Below, piece after piece: positions 26,894 through 35,344 of a DNA stretch of 64,000 bases (positions are counted from its first letter, which is position 1; each line of letters starts with the position of its first letter). The notes beneath the pieces are model-generated. The model was given only the letters and a program-made list of their open reading frames with translations, was not told the DNA's origin and did not search any database. Source of the stretch: Candidatus Epulonipiscium fishelsonii (lineage in GTDB: Bacteria > Bacillota > Clostridia > Lachnospirales > Cellulosilyticaceae); the NCBI GenBank assembly GCA_001983455.1, contig LJDB01000073.1:1-64000 (forward strand), read 5' to 3'. The position numbers and the translations under genes were made by a program.

Positions 26894-27182
26894 TGACTTG
26901 CCAACGAAAAACTATTCATAATGGGACCGTTGAGTAATCGGTTAATTACTCATACCATGGATAGGACTTAAAATCCTATTGGCCTCCAAGCCTATTATTG
27001 TGAGATAAAAGCTTAAAGCATAAAGATTAAATTTTAATGCTTAAATTTTAAAGCTCTTATATATTAAAGTTCACAAGAGGGAAAATCCTCTTCATCAAAG
27101 TTAAAAGCTTGTTTAAACCCTTGAGTTAATTTTGTGAGTTGCCTGTTACTTTTAGTTTTATACAAGGCTGTTGGTTAGGTCA
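26894..27182 (+). ncRNA. Candidate structured non-coding RNA, about 290 nt
   Basis: A gene-free stretch dense in complementary arms. The ends pair over about 12 bp: TGACTTGCCAAC (26894-26905) with GTTGGTTAGGTCA (27170-27182), directly followed by TTTTT. Inside are GAGTAAT/ATTACTC around CGGTTA (26932-26951), ATAGGA/TCCTAT around CTTAAAA, TTGG/CCAA, AAGCAT/ATGCTT, and AAGAGG/CCTCTT around GAAAAT. A possible promoter is GTGACT (26893-26898), 18 nt, CATAAT (26917-26922), though then the left closing arm would lie upstream of the transcript, so the real 5' end is unclear. It does not match tmRNA, RNase P, SRP or 6S RNA motifs I know. Alternatives: a MITE-like element with terminal inverted repeats. 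Strand is uncertain, since inverted repeats serve both. Confidence 0.45.
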
Positions 27183-27227
27183 TTTTTAAATTATCTATAA
27201 GTTGTTGAATAAAAAATATACGAAAAA

Positions 27228-27269
27228 GGACATTCGCATTTGATACAATAAAAACTACAATGAATGTCC
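27228..27269. repeat. Inverted repeat
   Basis: GGACATTC (27228-27235) and GAATGTCC (27262-27269) are perfect 8-nt inverted arms with a 26-nt AT-rich loop, between the structured segment and the 3' end of the next gene. No T-run adjoins it. Confidence 0.5.
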
Positions 27270-27316
27270 AGTGTAAGTATATATTAATTAAATCAAATTT
27301 TAACTAGTATCAACTA

Positions 27317-27985
27317 TTATATATTAATGATATATTTATTGTTCACTGTGATACGTCTTAAGTCCGTAGTGATAAATTCAGTCGTTTTTTCATCAATTTT
27401 ATTATAGTATATTGCAGGATATGTGGTTTCAAAGTCATTTACTTTTAATCTAATATTATAAATGATTTTTTCTTTCAATCTTATCATTTCCGGTCTTAGT
27501 TGAGATATATCCTCTGCATTAAAAGGTTCGTTTGTTAATTCCCAATCCTTAGAGCTATCGATATATTGCTTCAAATCTTGCGTAATCACTATCTTATCGT
27601 CTTCTGTAATAACATCCAATACCATTATAACTTCTATAAATATTATTCCATACTTAATACCTTTAAATGAACTTTCCTCTGAACTTTTTTTAATAACATA
27701 AGATAATACATCACTTTTAGGAATTTCTATTATGTTCATTGGATCAGGGTAATATTCATTGCTTGAACCATCCATAAAATAGAATTTCTTATCAACTTCA
27801 ATTATTTTTGAAGCACTACCTTCAAACAATGTTTCTCCTATGCTATTGGTTAAAATTACTTTGTATTCGCAAAAAAAACCTCCCCAATAATCCTTTTCTG
27901 GAATTATTAAAAATAACTCACTTCTGTACTCGTTATCAATTAAATCTTTTAGTTTATCCGTAATCGGCAATTTTTTAAAACTCAT
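27317..27985 (-). CDS. Hypothetical protein
   Basis: A 222-aa soluble protein with alternating strands and acidic loops (e.g. ELFLIIPEKDYWGGFFCEYK, then MNIIEIPKSDVLSYVI). No signal peptide, membrane helix or known motif. The ATG at 27985 follows AGGAGAGAG; an ATG six codons earlier contains that ribosome-binding site and is rejected. It is a single gene, converging with the structured segment. Not recognised. Confidence 0.65.
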   Translation of the reverse strand: MSFKKLPITDKLKDLIDNEYRSELFLIIPEKDYWGGFFCEYKVILTNSIGETLFEGSASKIIEVDKKFYFMDGSSNEYYPDPMNIIEIPKSDVLSYVIKKSSEESSFKGIKYGIIFIEVIMVLDVITEDDKIVITQDLKQYIDSSKDWELTNEPFNAEDISQLRPEMIRLKEKIIYNIRLKVNDFETTYPAIYYNKIDEKTTEFITTDLRRITVNNKYIINI

Positions 27986-28253
27986 TTTTAACTCTCTCCT
28001 CATTTCTTTGTTAATATGTATTTACTAGAAACATTCGATAAATCAGATATAACTTACTACTAATTATATGTCTAAATATTAATAGTAAGTACCATTAAAT
28101 TTATTATAACCTAAAAGTTTGCTCATAATCTATAGAATACAAAAATATAATCATTCAACTTAACATTAACTGGATTATATTTTTGCACCTAACACTTTTT
28201 TAAAAGAAGACTTTCATATTATAAATATTCCACTTCATAAATGCTACAATCTT

Positions 28254-28690
28254 TTATTGTGCAGTAGCAACTAATAATTTATATTTAGTTTTATATAAAT
28301 CTACTAGTTCTTCAGAAAGTTTGTTGTCAGTGATAACATAACTTAGTTTTTCGATATTTTTAAAAGAATAGGCTTTTTTTATTCCAAATTTTTTGTTCTC
28401 TAATAAAAAATAAGAATTCACGCTATTTTGGATGGCTAATAACTTATTTGGCAATTCAATATCTGTAGCCGTGCTAATACCAAATTAATAGTCTATTCCA
28501 TCTACCCCTAGAAATGCCTTTGTAAAATTCATAGATTTCAATTGGTTATTAAGATATACTCCTTCAAAAGTTTCTGCAGATTTAAAATAATATCCACCAA
28601 GCATGATTAATTAACAGTTTGATTTTAGTTGTATTAGCAATATTTAACCAGTTGTGCTAGTTAAGGATAGTGTACCTAAAAATAGTAAAC
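28254..28690 (-). pseudogene. Broken DeoR-family regulator, C-terminal half only
   Basis: On the minus strand successive frames give LTSTT, LNIANTTKIKLLIN, then GGYYFKSAETFEGVYLNNQL..FTKAFLGVDGIDY, a TAA stop, FGISTATDIE, and finally the 66-codon open stretch ending in SYVITDNKLSEELVDLYKTKY. This order matches the DeoR sugar-phosphate-sensing domain. At least one frameshift and one in-frame stop (near 28487) interrupt it, and no HTH domain remains. It adjoins decayed microcompartment gene fragments, so it was probably their regulator. Confidence 0.7.
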
Positions 28691-28792
28691 TATCCTTATA
28701 AAATTTATTTAATTGCTCCATTTTCATCATATAAGTCCTGCTTTGCTTGATTTCCTAGGTGTCTCCTAATATTATAATATTTTGTTTCTGTT

Positions 28793-29002
28793 ATGGCAGA
28801 AGTAAGTGACCTAATTACAGCACATGTACCAATTGGTGTGATACCAGAAGAATCAGTAAATTTAGCTGACAAAACCACAGCCGAAGATGTTGTATATTTT
28901 GTGTTAGACCCAATGATGGGAAATATCGCACAAAAAACAGATGTAGTTAATAAGACTGCACATGCAATAATGGTGCTTACAAGCAATCACTGCTTATTAT
29001 AA
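28793..29002 (+). pseudogene. Short open remnant, possibly part of the decayed microcompartment locus
   Basis: An open stretch of 69 codons starting MAEVSDLITAHVPIGVIPEE and ending abruptly after MVLTSNHCLL. DLITAHV recalls the end of a BMC shell domain, but the rest is not recognised, no ribosome-binding site precedes the ATG, and the next fragment lies in another frame. Best regarded as a gene remnant. Confidence 0.35.
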
Positions 29003-29026
29003 AAGAAAAATTCAAACCCAAAAACG

Positions 29027-29453
29027 GTTTCAGCTGAAATTTTTACTACGGATACTATGTTGAAATATAGAAATTATAGAAGCTCAAACAGTATGCCTTG
29101 GCAAATATGTTGCATTAATTTCAGGGGATTTTAGTGCAGTGAAGGGGTCAATTGAAATAGCCAAAACATTAAATTCTCAACATTTGATATCATATTTTAT
29201 ATTAGTAAATCCATACGAAAGTATATTTCCAGCTATTTATGGTGCTACTCATGTAAAAAAAATGAAAGCTGTGGGTATACTAAAAACATATGACGTAACA
29301 TCAATAATTGTTGCCACAGATATTGATGTTAAAATTGCAATAGTTCAAATAGTGGAAATAAGAATAATAAAAGGAATATGTGGAAAATCTTTTGTAGTTT
29401 TAACAGGAGATATTGCAACGTTTGAAGTAGCTCAACCAGAAAAGAACATTTAG
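29027..29453 (+). pseudogene. Degenerate BMC-T (trimeric) microcompartment shell protein
   Basis: Frames shift from AEIFTTDTML to EIIEAQTVCLGKYVALISGDFSAVKG and then an open run with YESIFPAIYGAT, KAVGILKTYDVTSIIVATD, AIVQIVEIRI and CGKSFVVLTGDIA. This is the second half of one BMC domain followed by a second, as in tandem-domain BMC-T shell proteins. The first half is broken by frameshifts and there is no proper start. It is a fossil of a bacterial microcompartment operon. No other shell or enzyme genes of such an operon survive here. Confidence 0.75.
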
Positions 29454-29596
29454 CTGAAGAAGGAATGTACCGTAATTCCGAACCCAGATCCTCAATTAAT
29501 ACAAACATTATTATAATGTTGTGATAATGTTGTGCGTATTATTAAATTATTAAAGATAACTAGAATAACATTGTTTATTCTGCAGAAAGGAAGATT

Positions 29597-30361
29597 ATGT
29601 TAGGATTAGAGAGAAGAAATGAAATTTTGAAGAAATTACAAGAAGAAAAAAAAGTTGTAGTAGGAGACCTTAGCAAACTATATAGTGTATCTGAAGAAAC
29701 CATAAGACGTGATTTGGATAAGCTAGATAAAGAAGGATTATGCATCAAAAGTTATGGTGGTGCTCTACTTAGTGATGCTACTTATAATGATATGCCTACA
29801 AATGTAAGAAAAAAAAGCAATGCCAAAGTAAAAAAGATAATTGCTAACCTAGTAGCAGAATTAATTGAAGATGGTGATTATATTATGCTAGATGCGAGTT
29901 CCACTAGTGGGTTTATTGCAAAAGCTATTCAATATAAGGAAAACTTAACAGTTCTGACTAATTCTGTTGAAATATTATTGGAACTTGCTGATGTTTCAGG
30001 TTGGAATATAATTTCAACAGGCGGTAAGTTGCAGGAAGGATATTTAGCTCTTACTGGACCACGAACTTTGGAAACTCTAGACAAATATAAAATAAAAAAA
30101 TCTATATTATCTTGCAAAGGCTTCAGTATTGATGATGGAATGATGGAAAGTAATGAAGATTTTGCTTGCATTAAAGAAAAGATGATTACTATAGGAAAAC
30201 AGGTTATTTTAGCAATAGATTCCTCTAAATTTGATAAAGCAGGATTTATCAAGTATGGAAGTCTAGATATGATTGATATAGTAGTTACTGATAAGAAGCC
30301 AGATGTAAGATTTATGGATTTGTTTAGTGAACATAAGATAGAATGTATATATCCAAAATAA
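29597..30361 (+). CDS. DeoR/GlpR-family transcriptional regulator (intact)
   Basis: A 254-aa regulator. The N-terminal DeoR HTH (RRNEILKKLQEEKKVVVGDL, then VSEETIRRDLDKLDKEG) binds DNA. The C-terminal domain (YIMLDASSTSGFIAKAI, LTVLTNSVEI, IISTGGKLQEG, VILAIDSSKFDKAG) senses a sugar phosphate. GCAGAAAGGAAG precedes the ATG. It adjoins the dead BMC genes and may be their former regulator, now orphaned, or may act elsewhere. Confidence 0.9.
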   Translation: MLGLERRNEILKKLQEEKKVVVGDLSKLYSVSEETIRRDLDKLDKEGLCIKSYGGALLSDATYNDMPTNVRKKSNAKVKKIIANLVAELIEDGDYIMLDASSTSGFIAKAIQYKENLTVLTNSVEILLELADVSGWNIISTGGKLQEGYLALTGPRTLETLDKYKIKKSILSCKGFSIDDGMMESNEDFACIKEKMITIGKQVILAIDSSKFDKAGFIKYGSLDMIDIVVTDKKPDVRFMDLFSEHKIECIYPK

Positions 30362-30404
30362 CGCTATTGACTTAAGTCACAGATCTTTTCTCTTATGTTA
30401 AATG

Positions 30405-30439
30405 TTAAGGAAGAACGGCATATGCACATTCTTCCTTAA
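30405..30439. terminator. Bidirectional terminator hairpin between convergent genes
   Basis: TTAAGGAAGAA (30405-30415) pairs perfectly with TTCTTCCTTAA (30429-30439). A second perfect hairpin, ACAGATAAA/TTTATCTGT (30442-30471), covers the end of the Cys-rich protein gene. Confidence 0.7.
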
Positions 30440-30463
30440 TCACAGATAAATTATTCATATAGT

Positions 30464-30667
30464 TTATCTGTTGTTTTCATCTATTTCATTATGCTTATTT
30501 ATTGATGAACCTATATTCTTGTTTACTGTTATTTCTTGTTCAAATACAGGACATCCAGCACAACCTTTTCCGCAACAAGTTCCATGTTTCTTTTGTGTAT
30601 CATTAACAAAGTAGCAACCACCAAATAAAATAATTCCTATTACAACAAAAGCAACTATTTCCCCCAT
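30464..30667 (-). CDS. Small Cys-rich membrane protein (FeoB-associated type)
   Basis: A 67-aa protein with one N-terminal membrane helix (IVAFVVIGIILFGGCYFV) and the motif CCGKGCAGCP, as in the FeoB-associated Cys-rich membrane protein family, thought to handle iron or another metal. Its start lies 7 nt after the cstA stop, with AGGTG just before the ATG, so it is cotranscribed with cstA and not with a feoB gene. Function in this setting is unknown. Confidence 0.8.
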   Translation of the reverse strand: MGEIVAFVVIGIILFGGCYFVNDTQKKHGTCCGKGCAGCPVFEQEITVNKNIGSSINKHNEIDENNR

Positions 30668-30674
30668 AATACAC

Positions 30675-32096
30675 CTATTCTTTAATTATTTTCTTATTAA
30701 ACATAATATATGCACTAGCTGCAACTGCAATACCTACTACAATTCCAACAAGTTCTGCTGTTTTAATATTTCCTAATACACTTGTCATAATAGCTCCAAA
30801 TCCTTCTGGTGCCACAAGAATGTAACAAGTTACCACCACAGTCATAAACATTGCTGGTATTATTGCTACAAAATAATTTGAATTTTGTTTTTTGAGGAAA
30901 GCTGCTGCTGCCCAAAGTGCAATACATGCTAGTGTTTGATTTGACCAACTGAAATATCTCCAGATAATATTAAAATCAATAAATAACAAGGCTATTGCTA
31001 TAACAAATATAGGAATAATAATTTTATAACGATTTACTGGTTTTGATTGATCAATATTAAACGTGTCTGCTATTGTAAGTCTTAGTGATCTAAATGCAGT
31101 ATCTCCAGAAGTTATTGGGCATGCTATAACTCCAAGTACAGCTAGAACCATCCCCACACTTCCCATTAATCCTTCAGAAATTTTATTTACAACAACGGCT
31201 GCCGCTCCAGCTTCTGAAAGTCCTTCCAGTCCTCCAAAGAAAGTCATTGATGCTGTCGCCCAAATAAGAGCAATAATACCTTCAGAAATCATAGCTCCAT
31301 AAAATACACGATGTCCTTCACGTTCATTTTTGATACATCTTGCCATCATTGGAGATTGAGTTGCGTGAAATCCTGAAATTGCACCACAAGCAATAGAGAT
31401 GAATAAATATGGAAAAATAGATTTTCCTTGTACATGTGGATTTGTAAAGCTAAATTCAGGGATTTCTTTGATAAGTCCCGTTGTTATCATTCCTCCAACA
31501 ATTCCTATTGCCATTATAAATAGTGCTATACCAAATATTGGATAAATTTTGCCAATAACTTTGTCGATTGGTAAAACAGTTGCTATTATGTAGTAAATCA
31601 TAATGATGGCCACGAAAATCCATCTGTTTTGACCAGTAAGGTCTACCAATAAATCTGCTGGTGACGAAACAAATACTACTCCAACAAGAAGCAACAATAT
31701 GGCTGAAAATCCAATTATAAGCTTTCTCATGCCTTCTCCAAGATTGCTTCCTACTAAAACAGAAACAGATGCACCATCTGATCTTAGTGACATCATTCCT
31801 ATCAAGAAGTCATGCACTGCTCCCCCAAATATACAGCCAAATACAATCCATAAAAATGCGTTTGGTCCCCACATTGCCCCTGCAATTGCTCCAAAGATTG
31901 GTCCTGTGCCTGCTATATTCAAAAACTGAATCAAAAATGCTTTCCAAGTAGGCATTAAAACATAGTCTAAGCCATCTGCTTTTTTTACTGCTGGAACTTC
32001 TCGATTTTCATCAATTTTAAAAATCTTTTCTATTATTTTTCCATACACAAAAAAACCTAAAAATAGTGCGACTAAAGATAAAATAAATGTAATCAT
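30675..32096 (-). CDS. cstA: Carbon starvation protein CstA-type peptide/pyruvate transporter
   Basis: A 473-aa polytopic membrane protein (about 13-14 helices) with the CstA signatures KKADGLDYVLMPTWKAFLIQ, FLNIAGTGPIFGAIAGAMWGP, GGAVHDFLIGMMSLRSDG, and HATQSPMMARCIKNEREG. Members import peptides or pyruvate during carbon limitation. This is the short clostridial form, lacking the C-terminal extension of the roughly 700-aa E. coli protein. AAGGGGGAAA precedes the ATG. Confidence 0.92.
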   Translation of the reverse strand: MITFILSLVALFLGFFVYGKIIEKIFKIDENREVPAVKKADGLDYVLMPTWKAFLIQFLNIAGTGPIFGAIAGAMWGPNAFLWIVFGCIFGGAVHDFLIGMMSLRSDGASVSVLVGSNLGEGMRKLIIGFSAILLLLVGVVFVSSPADLLVDLTGQNRWIFVAIIMIYYIIATVLPIDKVIGKIYPIFGIALFIMAIGIVGGMITTGLIKEIPEFSFTNPHVQGKSIFPYLFISIACGAISGFHATQSPMMARCIKNEREGHRVFYGAMISEGIIALIWATASMTFFGGLEGLSEAGAAAVVVNKISEGLMGSVGMVLAVLGVIACPITSGDTAFRSLRLTIADTFNIDQSKPVNRYKIIIPIFVIAIALLFIDFNIIWRYFSWSNQTLACIALWAAAAFLKKQNSNYFVAIIPAMFMTVVVTCYILVAPEGFGAIMTSVLGNIKTAELVGIVVGIAVAASAYIMFNKKIIKE

Positions 32097-32210
32097 ATTT
32101 TTCCCCCTTATATAAATACATCACAAAAAAATATTTGTTTTATCTTATATCTTAATGTTTTGTTATCATATTGTCAAGTTCCATTCTCTTTAAAAAAATA
32201 ATTTTTCATA

Positions 32211-32249
32211 AAAAAATAACACTCCCTCTATATTTCTGGAAAGTGTTAT
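32211..32249 (-). terminator. Rho-independent terminator of the sigma-factor block
   Basis: On the minus strand ATAACACT (32249-32242) pairs with AGTGTTAT (32224-32217), followed by a T-run. It ends transcription after ylmC. Confidence 0.75.
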
Positions 32250-32317
32250 ACCCCATTATACTTTTATTACAAACTAAATATCAATATATAATCTATGTAT
32301 ATTGTATTTTTGTTTTT

Positions 32318-32599
32318 CTAATGTTGTGTAAAATTACGTGATACTCCTATTCCTGACATCCCAATTTCATTTGACATCTCAACTAAAATTAAATCTTCTC
32401 CAATTTTTTTTATATTTTCCCATGGTACGCAATATTCAAAGTCTTTCCCAAATAATCCCATCATTTTTCCAGGTCCCGGAATAATAACTTGTTTAATTTT
32501 TCCCTGAACCCAGTCGATATCAACATCACAAATATAACCCAATCTTGATCCATCTGCAAGATTAATTACTTCCTTATTTTTCATATCGCCAATCCTCAT
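32318..32599 (-). CDS. ylmC: YlmC/YmxH-family PRC-barrel sporulation protein
   Basis: A 93-aa PRC-barrel protein (MRIGDMKNKEVINLADGSRLG, GKIKQVIIPG, DFEYCVPWENIKKIGEDLILVE). YlmC/YmxH homologues commonly follow sigG or lie in spore-related operons. Exact role unknown. The ATG at 32599 is preceded by AAAGGGGGAG; the TTG eight codons earlier is rejected. Confidence 0.85.
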   Translation of the reverse strand: MRIGDMKNKEVINLADGSRLGYICDVDIDWVQGKIKQVIIPGPGKMMGLFGKDFEYCVPWENIKKIGEDLILVEMSNEIGMSGIGVSRNFTQH

Positions 32600-32684
32600 G
32601 ATAGTTCTCCCCCTTTTTAACAATCAAACTTTTTATAATACATATTTTAATAACCATGTACTAAAAATATATTCATCTTGTCTA

Positions 32685-33458
32685 TTAAATATACTTTTTC
32701 ATTTGTTTTAAAGCGGTTTTTTCTAAACGAGAAACTTGAGCTTGGGAAATCCCAATTTCATCAGCAACTTCCATTTGAGTTTTCCCAGCAAAGAACCTTA
32801 AAGTTAATATGTGTTTTTCACGCTCATTAAGCCTTTTCATAGCTTCTTTAAGTGCAATGTTTTCAAGCCATACATCATCTTGGCTCTTGTCATCACTAAC
32901 TTGATCCATTATATATAAGGTGTCACTTTCGTCATGATAGACTGGCTCAAAAAGTGATATAGGTTCTTGAATAGCGTCCAATGCAAACACTACATCTTCT
33001 TTTTGTAGTTCTAAAACTTGTGCAATTTCTTCAATAGTAGGCTCTTTTGCATTTTGTCTTGTTAATTTTTCTTTCACTTGTAAAGCTTTATAAGCCGTAT
33101 CTCTTAATGAACGGCTTACTCTTATAGCATTATTATCTCTTAAATATCTTCTAATTTCTCCAATAATCATAGGCACAGCGTAAGTAGAAAATTTTACATT
33201 TTGAGTTACGTCAAAGTTATCAATTGCTTTTATGAGCCCTATACAGCCTACCTGGAACAAATCGTCTACATGTTCACCTCTATTGTTAAACCGTTGGATA
33301 ACACTTAGCACTAATCTTAAGTTACCATATATATACTCTTCCCTTGCATGATAGTCGCCTTCTTCAATCAGCTTAAATAACTGTTCTTTTTGTTGATTGG
33401 TCAAAATTGGTAACTTTGATGTGTTTACGCCACATATTTCCACCTTGTTGATTGCCAT
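32685..33458 (-). CDS. sigG: Late forespore sigma factor sigma-G
   Basis: A 257-aa sigma-70-family factor that directs forespore-specific transcription after engulfment. Region 2 has GNLRLVLSVIQRFNNRGEHVDDLFQVGCIGLIKAIDNFD and KFSTYAVPMIIGEIRRYLRD; region 4 ends with ADEIGISQAQVSRLEKTALKQM. The N-terminus KVEICGVNTSKLPILTNQ is typical of sigma-G. GGGAGGA precedes the ATG. The order spoIIGA-sigE-sigG-ylmC is the conserved clostridial arrangement. Confidence 0.96.
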   Translation of the reverse strand: MAINKVEICGVNTSKLPILTNQQKEQLFKLIEEGDYHAREEYIYGNLRLVLSVIQRFNNRGEHVDDLFQVGCIGLIKAIDNFDVTQNVKFSTYAVPMIIGEIRRYLRDNNAIRVSRSLRDTAYKALQVKEKLTRQNAKEPTIEEIAQVLELQKEDVVFALDAIQEPISLFEPVYHDESDTLYIMDQVSDDKSQDDVWLENIALKEAMKRLNEREKHILTLRFFAGKTQMEVADEIGISQAQVSRLEKTALKQMKKYI

Positions 33459-33540
33459 GTAGAATCCTCCCTAGTTGTTACATAAGTATATTATTAGTCA
33501 TGTTTAAGGATTTCCATATAATTATTCTTTATGCATAAAA

Positions 33541-34275
33541 TCAATTCATTCTAGTAATTTCCTTTTTTAGTCTTGATATAATTTTTTTCTCTAATCTAGA
33601 AATATATGATTGAGAAATACCTAAAAGATCAGCAACTTCTTTTTGTGTTTTTTCTTTACCTTCATCTTTGAAACCAAATCTTAGTTCCACTATTTCTCTT
33701 TCTCTATCATTTAATTTTAAAAGAGCAGCTTTTAATAGTTCCTTATCAACCTCATCTTCAATATTTCTATATACTGCATCTGACTCTGTACCAAGAATAT
33801 CAGAAAGTAATAATTCGTTTCCATCCCAATCTACGTTTAAAGGTTCATCAATAGAGATTTCAACTTTTAGTTTATTAGTTCTCCTTAGATACATTAGTAT
33901 TTCATTTTCGATGCATCTTGATGCATATGTAGCTAATTTTATTTTTTTTGTTGGCTTAAAGGTGTTAATAGCTTTTATAAGTCCAATTGTTCCGATTGAA
34001 ATTAAATCTTCCATACCTATACCAGTATTCTCAAATTTCTTTGCAATATACACAACTAATCTCAAATTTCTTTCAATTAAAACTTGCTTAATACTCGAAA
34101 GTTTTAAATCATCGTTTTCAAACTGTGTCATATCTTCTATTAATAACCCCTCTTCTTCTTTAGTAAGAGGTGCAGGTAATACTTCACTACCACCTATGTA
34201 GTGTAGTGTGTTTGCCTCTTTTTTCATTAGTTTTAACCATTTTAATTGAATATAACATAAATATTTATTAATCAT
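33541..34275 (-). CDS. sigE: Early mother-cell sigma factor sigma-E (pro-sigma-E)
   Basis: A 244-aa factor made as an inactive precursor. Its N-terminal extension (roughly residues 1-30, [28 protein letters not shown]) carries the SpoIIGA cleavage region. Region 2 includes [35 protein letters not shown] and [20 protein letters not shown]. Region 4 ends [24 protein letters not shown] lies upstream of the ATG, 15 nt after the spoIIGA stop. Confidence 0.96.
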   Translation of the reverse strand: MINKYLCYIQLKWLKLMKKEANTLHYIGGSEVLPAPLTKEEEGLLIEDMTQFENDDLKLSSIKQVLIERNLRLVVYIAKKFENTGIGMEDLISIGTIGLIKAINTFKPTKKIKLATYASRCIENEILMYLRRTNKLKVEISIDEPLNVDWDGNELLLSDILGTESDAVYRNIEDEVDKELLKAALLKLNDREREIVELRFGFKDEGKEKTQKEVADLLGISQSYISRLEKKIISRLKKEITRMN

Positions 34276-34290
34276 TTTTCTCTCATCCTC

Positions 34291-35136
34291 CTACTTAATT
34301 AAATCTGGGTGTATTAATACACTATATTTATCGTCTTTAAAAACAGGTGTTGAACACAAACCTATAATACTACTTTTATGTAAATATGTTTTATTTCCCT
34401 TAATAATTTTTAAGTCTTTTACCTCAATTCCTACTAATAAACCTGATTTACAGCCAACACTTTCAAAAGGTATTAATTGTACTTTTCTAGGTCTATTTAT
34501 TAAAACTTCCTCAATATTTTTAGCAGTTTCTAAATTTCTTACTAATTCTTGAATTTCATAATTTAAATAATTGTTGACTTTATCCAAAGAAACCACTATA
34601 ACTGGATGTTTTGAAAACATAGTGTACAAAGTATTTCCTGTGTCTATAATACCAGTTAAATTTATTAAGCTATTTTCTATTCTAAAATCTAAGTTTGCCT
34701 CATATTCTAACATAAGTACTTTTCTTCTAATAGATTCAAAGCTTATAAATATAATAAATGTTATTATACTACCACTAATAATAGGAACAATAAAATGCCC
34801 TCCTACAAGGTAATGTATATTAAAAGACAATCCTCCAATTATAAAAGCACTAAAAAAATTAATAACGTATACTTTAAAAAACTCTTTAATAGTTATAGGT
34901 TCAAATAAATATATTATAGAAATTATCGGTAGTATAAAATAATATAAGTTACATGGTAACTCTTGCAAAAATGGCCATATAATGCTTAGGCAGTATAATA
35001 TACTAGCGATAGTAGATGCTACTATTAAATTTTTTATCTTAACTGGTTTATTTAGTAGTAACTTCGCAACAAAGAAAATATAAAAATCCATTATTAAATT
35101 TATTACAAATAATACATCAATATAAATTGTTTGCAT
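34291..35136 (-). CDS. spoIIGA: Sporulation sigma-E factor-processing peptidase SpoIIGA
   Basis: A 281-aa membrane aspartic protease that cleaves pro-sigma-E at the sporulation septum. Five N-terminal membrane helices (from TIYIDVLFVINLIMDFYIFF) are followed by a protease domain with the active-site GIIDTGNTLY near residue 165. The second ATG at 35136 fits the ribosome-binding site AAGAGG better than the one six bases earlier. Directly upstream of sigE, as in Bacillus and Clostridium. Confidence 0.93.
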   Translation of the reverse strand: MQTIYIDVLFVINLIMDFYIFFVAKLLLNKPVKIKNLIVASTIASILYCLSIIWPFLQELPCNLYYFILPIISIIYLFEPITIKEFFKVYVINFFSAFIIGGLSFNIHYLVGGHFIVPIISGSIITFIIFISFESIRRKVLMLEYEANLDFRIENSLINLTGIIDTGNTLYTMFSKHPVIVVSLDKVNNYLNYEIQELVRNLETAKNIEEVLINRPRKVQLIPFESVGCKSGLLVGIEVKDLKIIKGNKTYLHKSSIIGLCSTPVFKDDKYSVLIHPDLIK

Positions 35137-35212
35137 AGTCATCCTCTTTCGTGTATTTACAAATATTGTAACTTATTTTATTTACGTATTTTGTAAAAAC
35201 AATGTATGTAAT

Positions 35213-35242
35213 AAAAAAAAGATACGACATAAATCGCATATC
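35213..35242 (-). terminator. Terminator after the Tat-exported Mo oxidoreductase gene
   Basis: On the minus strand GATA-TG-CGA (35242-35234) pairs with TCGTATC (35227-35221) across a two-base bulge, then eight T. A second hairpin (AAGATAATTTCC/GGAAGTTATCTT, 35265-35292) lies just before it. Confidence 0.6.
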
Positions 35243-35344
35243 GTGGTTATTTTTGTTATGAATAAGATAATTTCCATTTAGGAAGTTATCTTATATTTTT
35301 TTATTCTATCCCTGTACAGGTACTTTTTCAATTCTCTGTTTGTT

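Noticed and set aside
26951-26990. Possible tRNA-Leu (UAA): an arm ATAGGA-CTTAAAA-TCCTAT
   Set aside because: No acceptor stem, D-arm consensus or GTTCRAATC T-arm is present around it. It is treated as part of the larger structured segment.
28705-28986. 93-codon minus-strand frame with a hydrophobic N-terminus
   Set aside because: Antisense to the microcompartment remnant; the apparent signal peptide is a by-product of the complementary codons.
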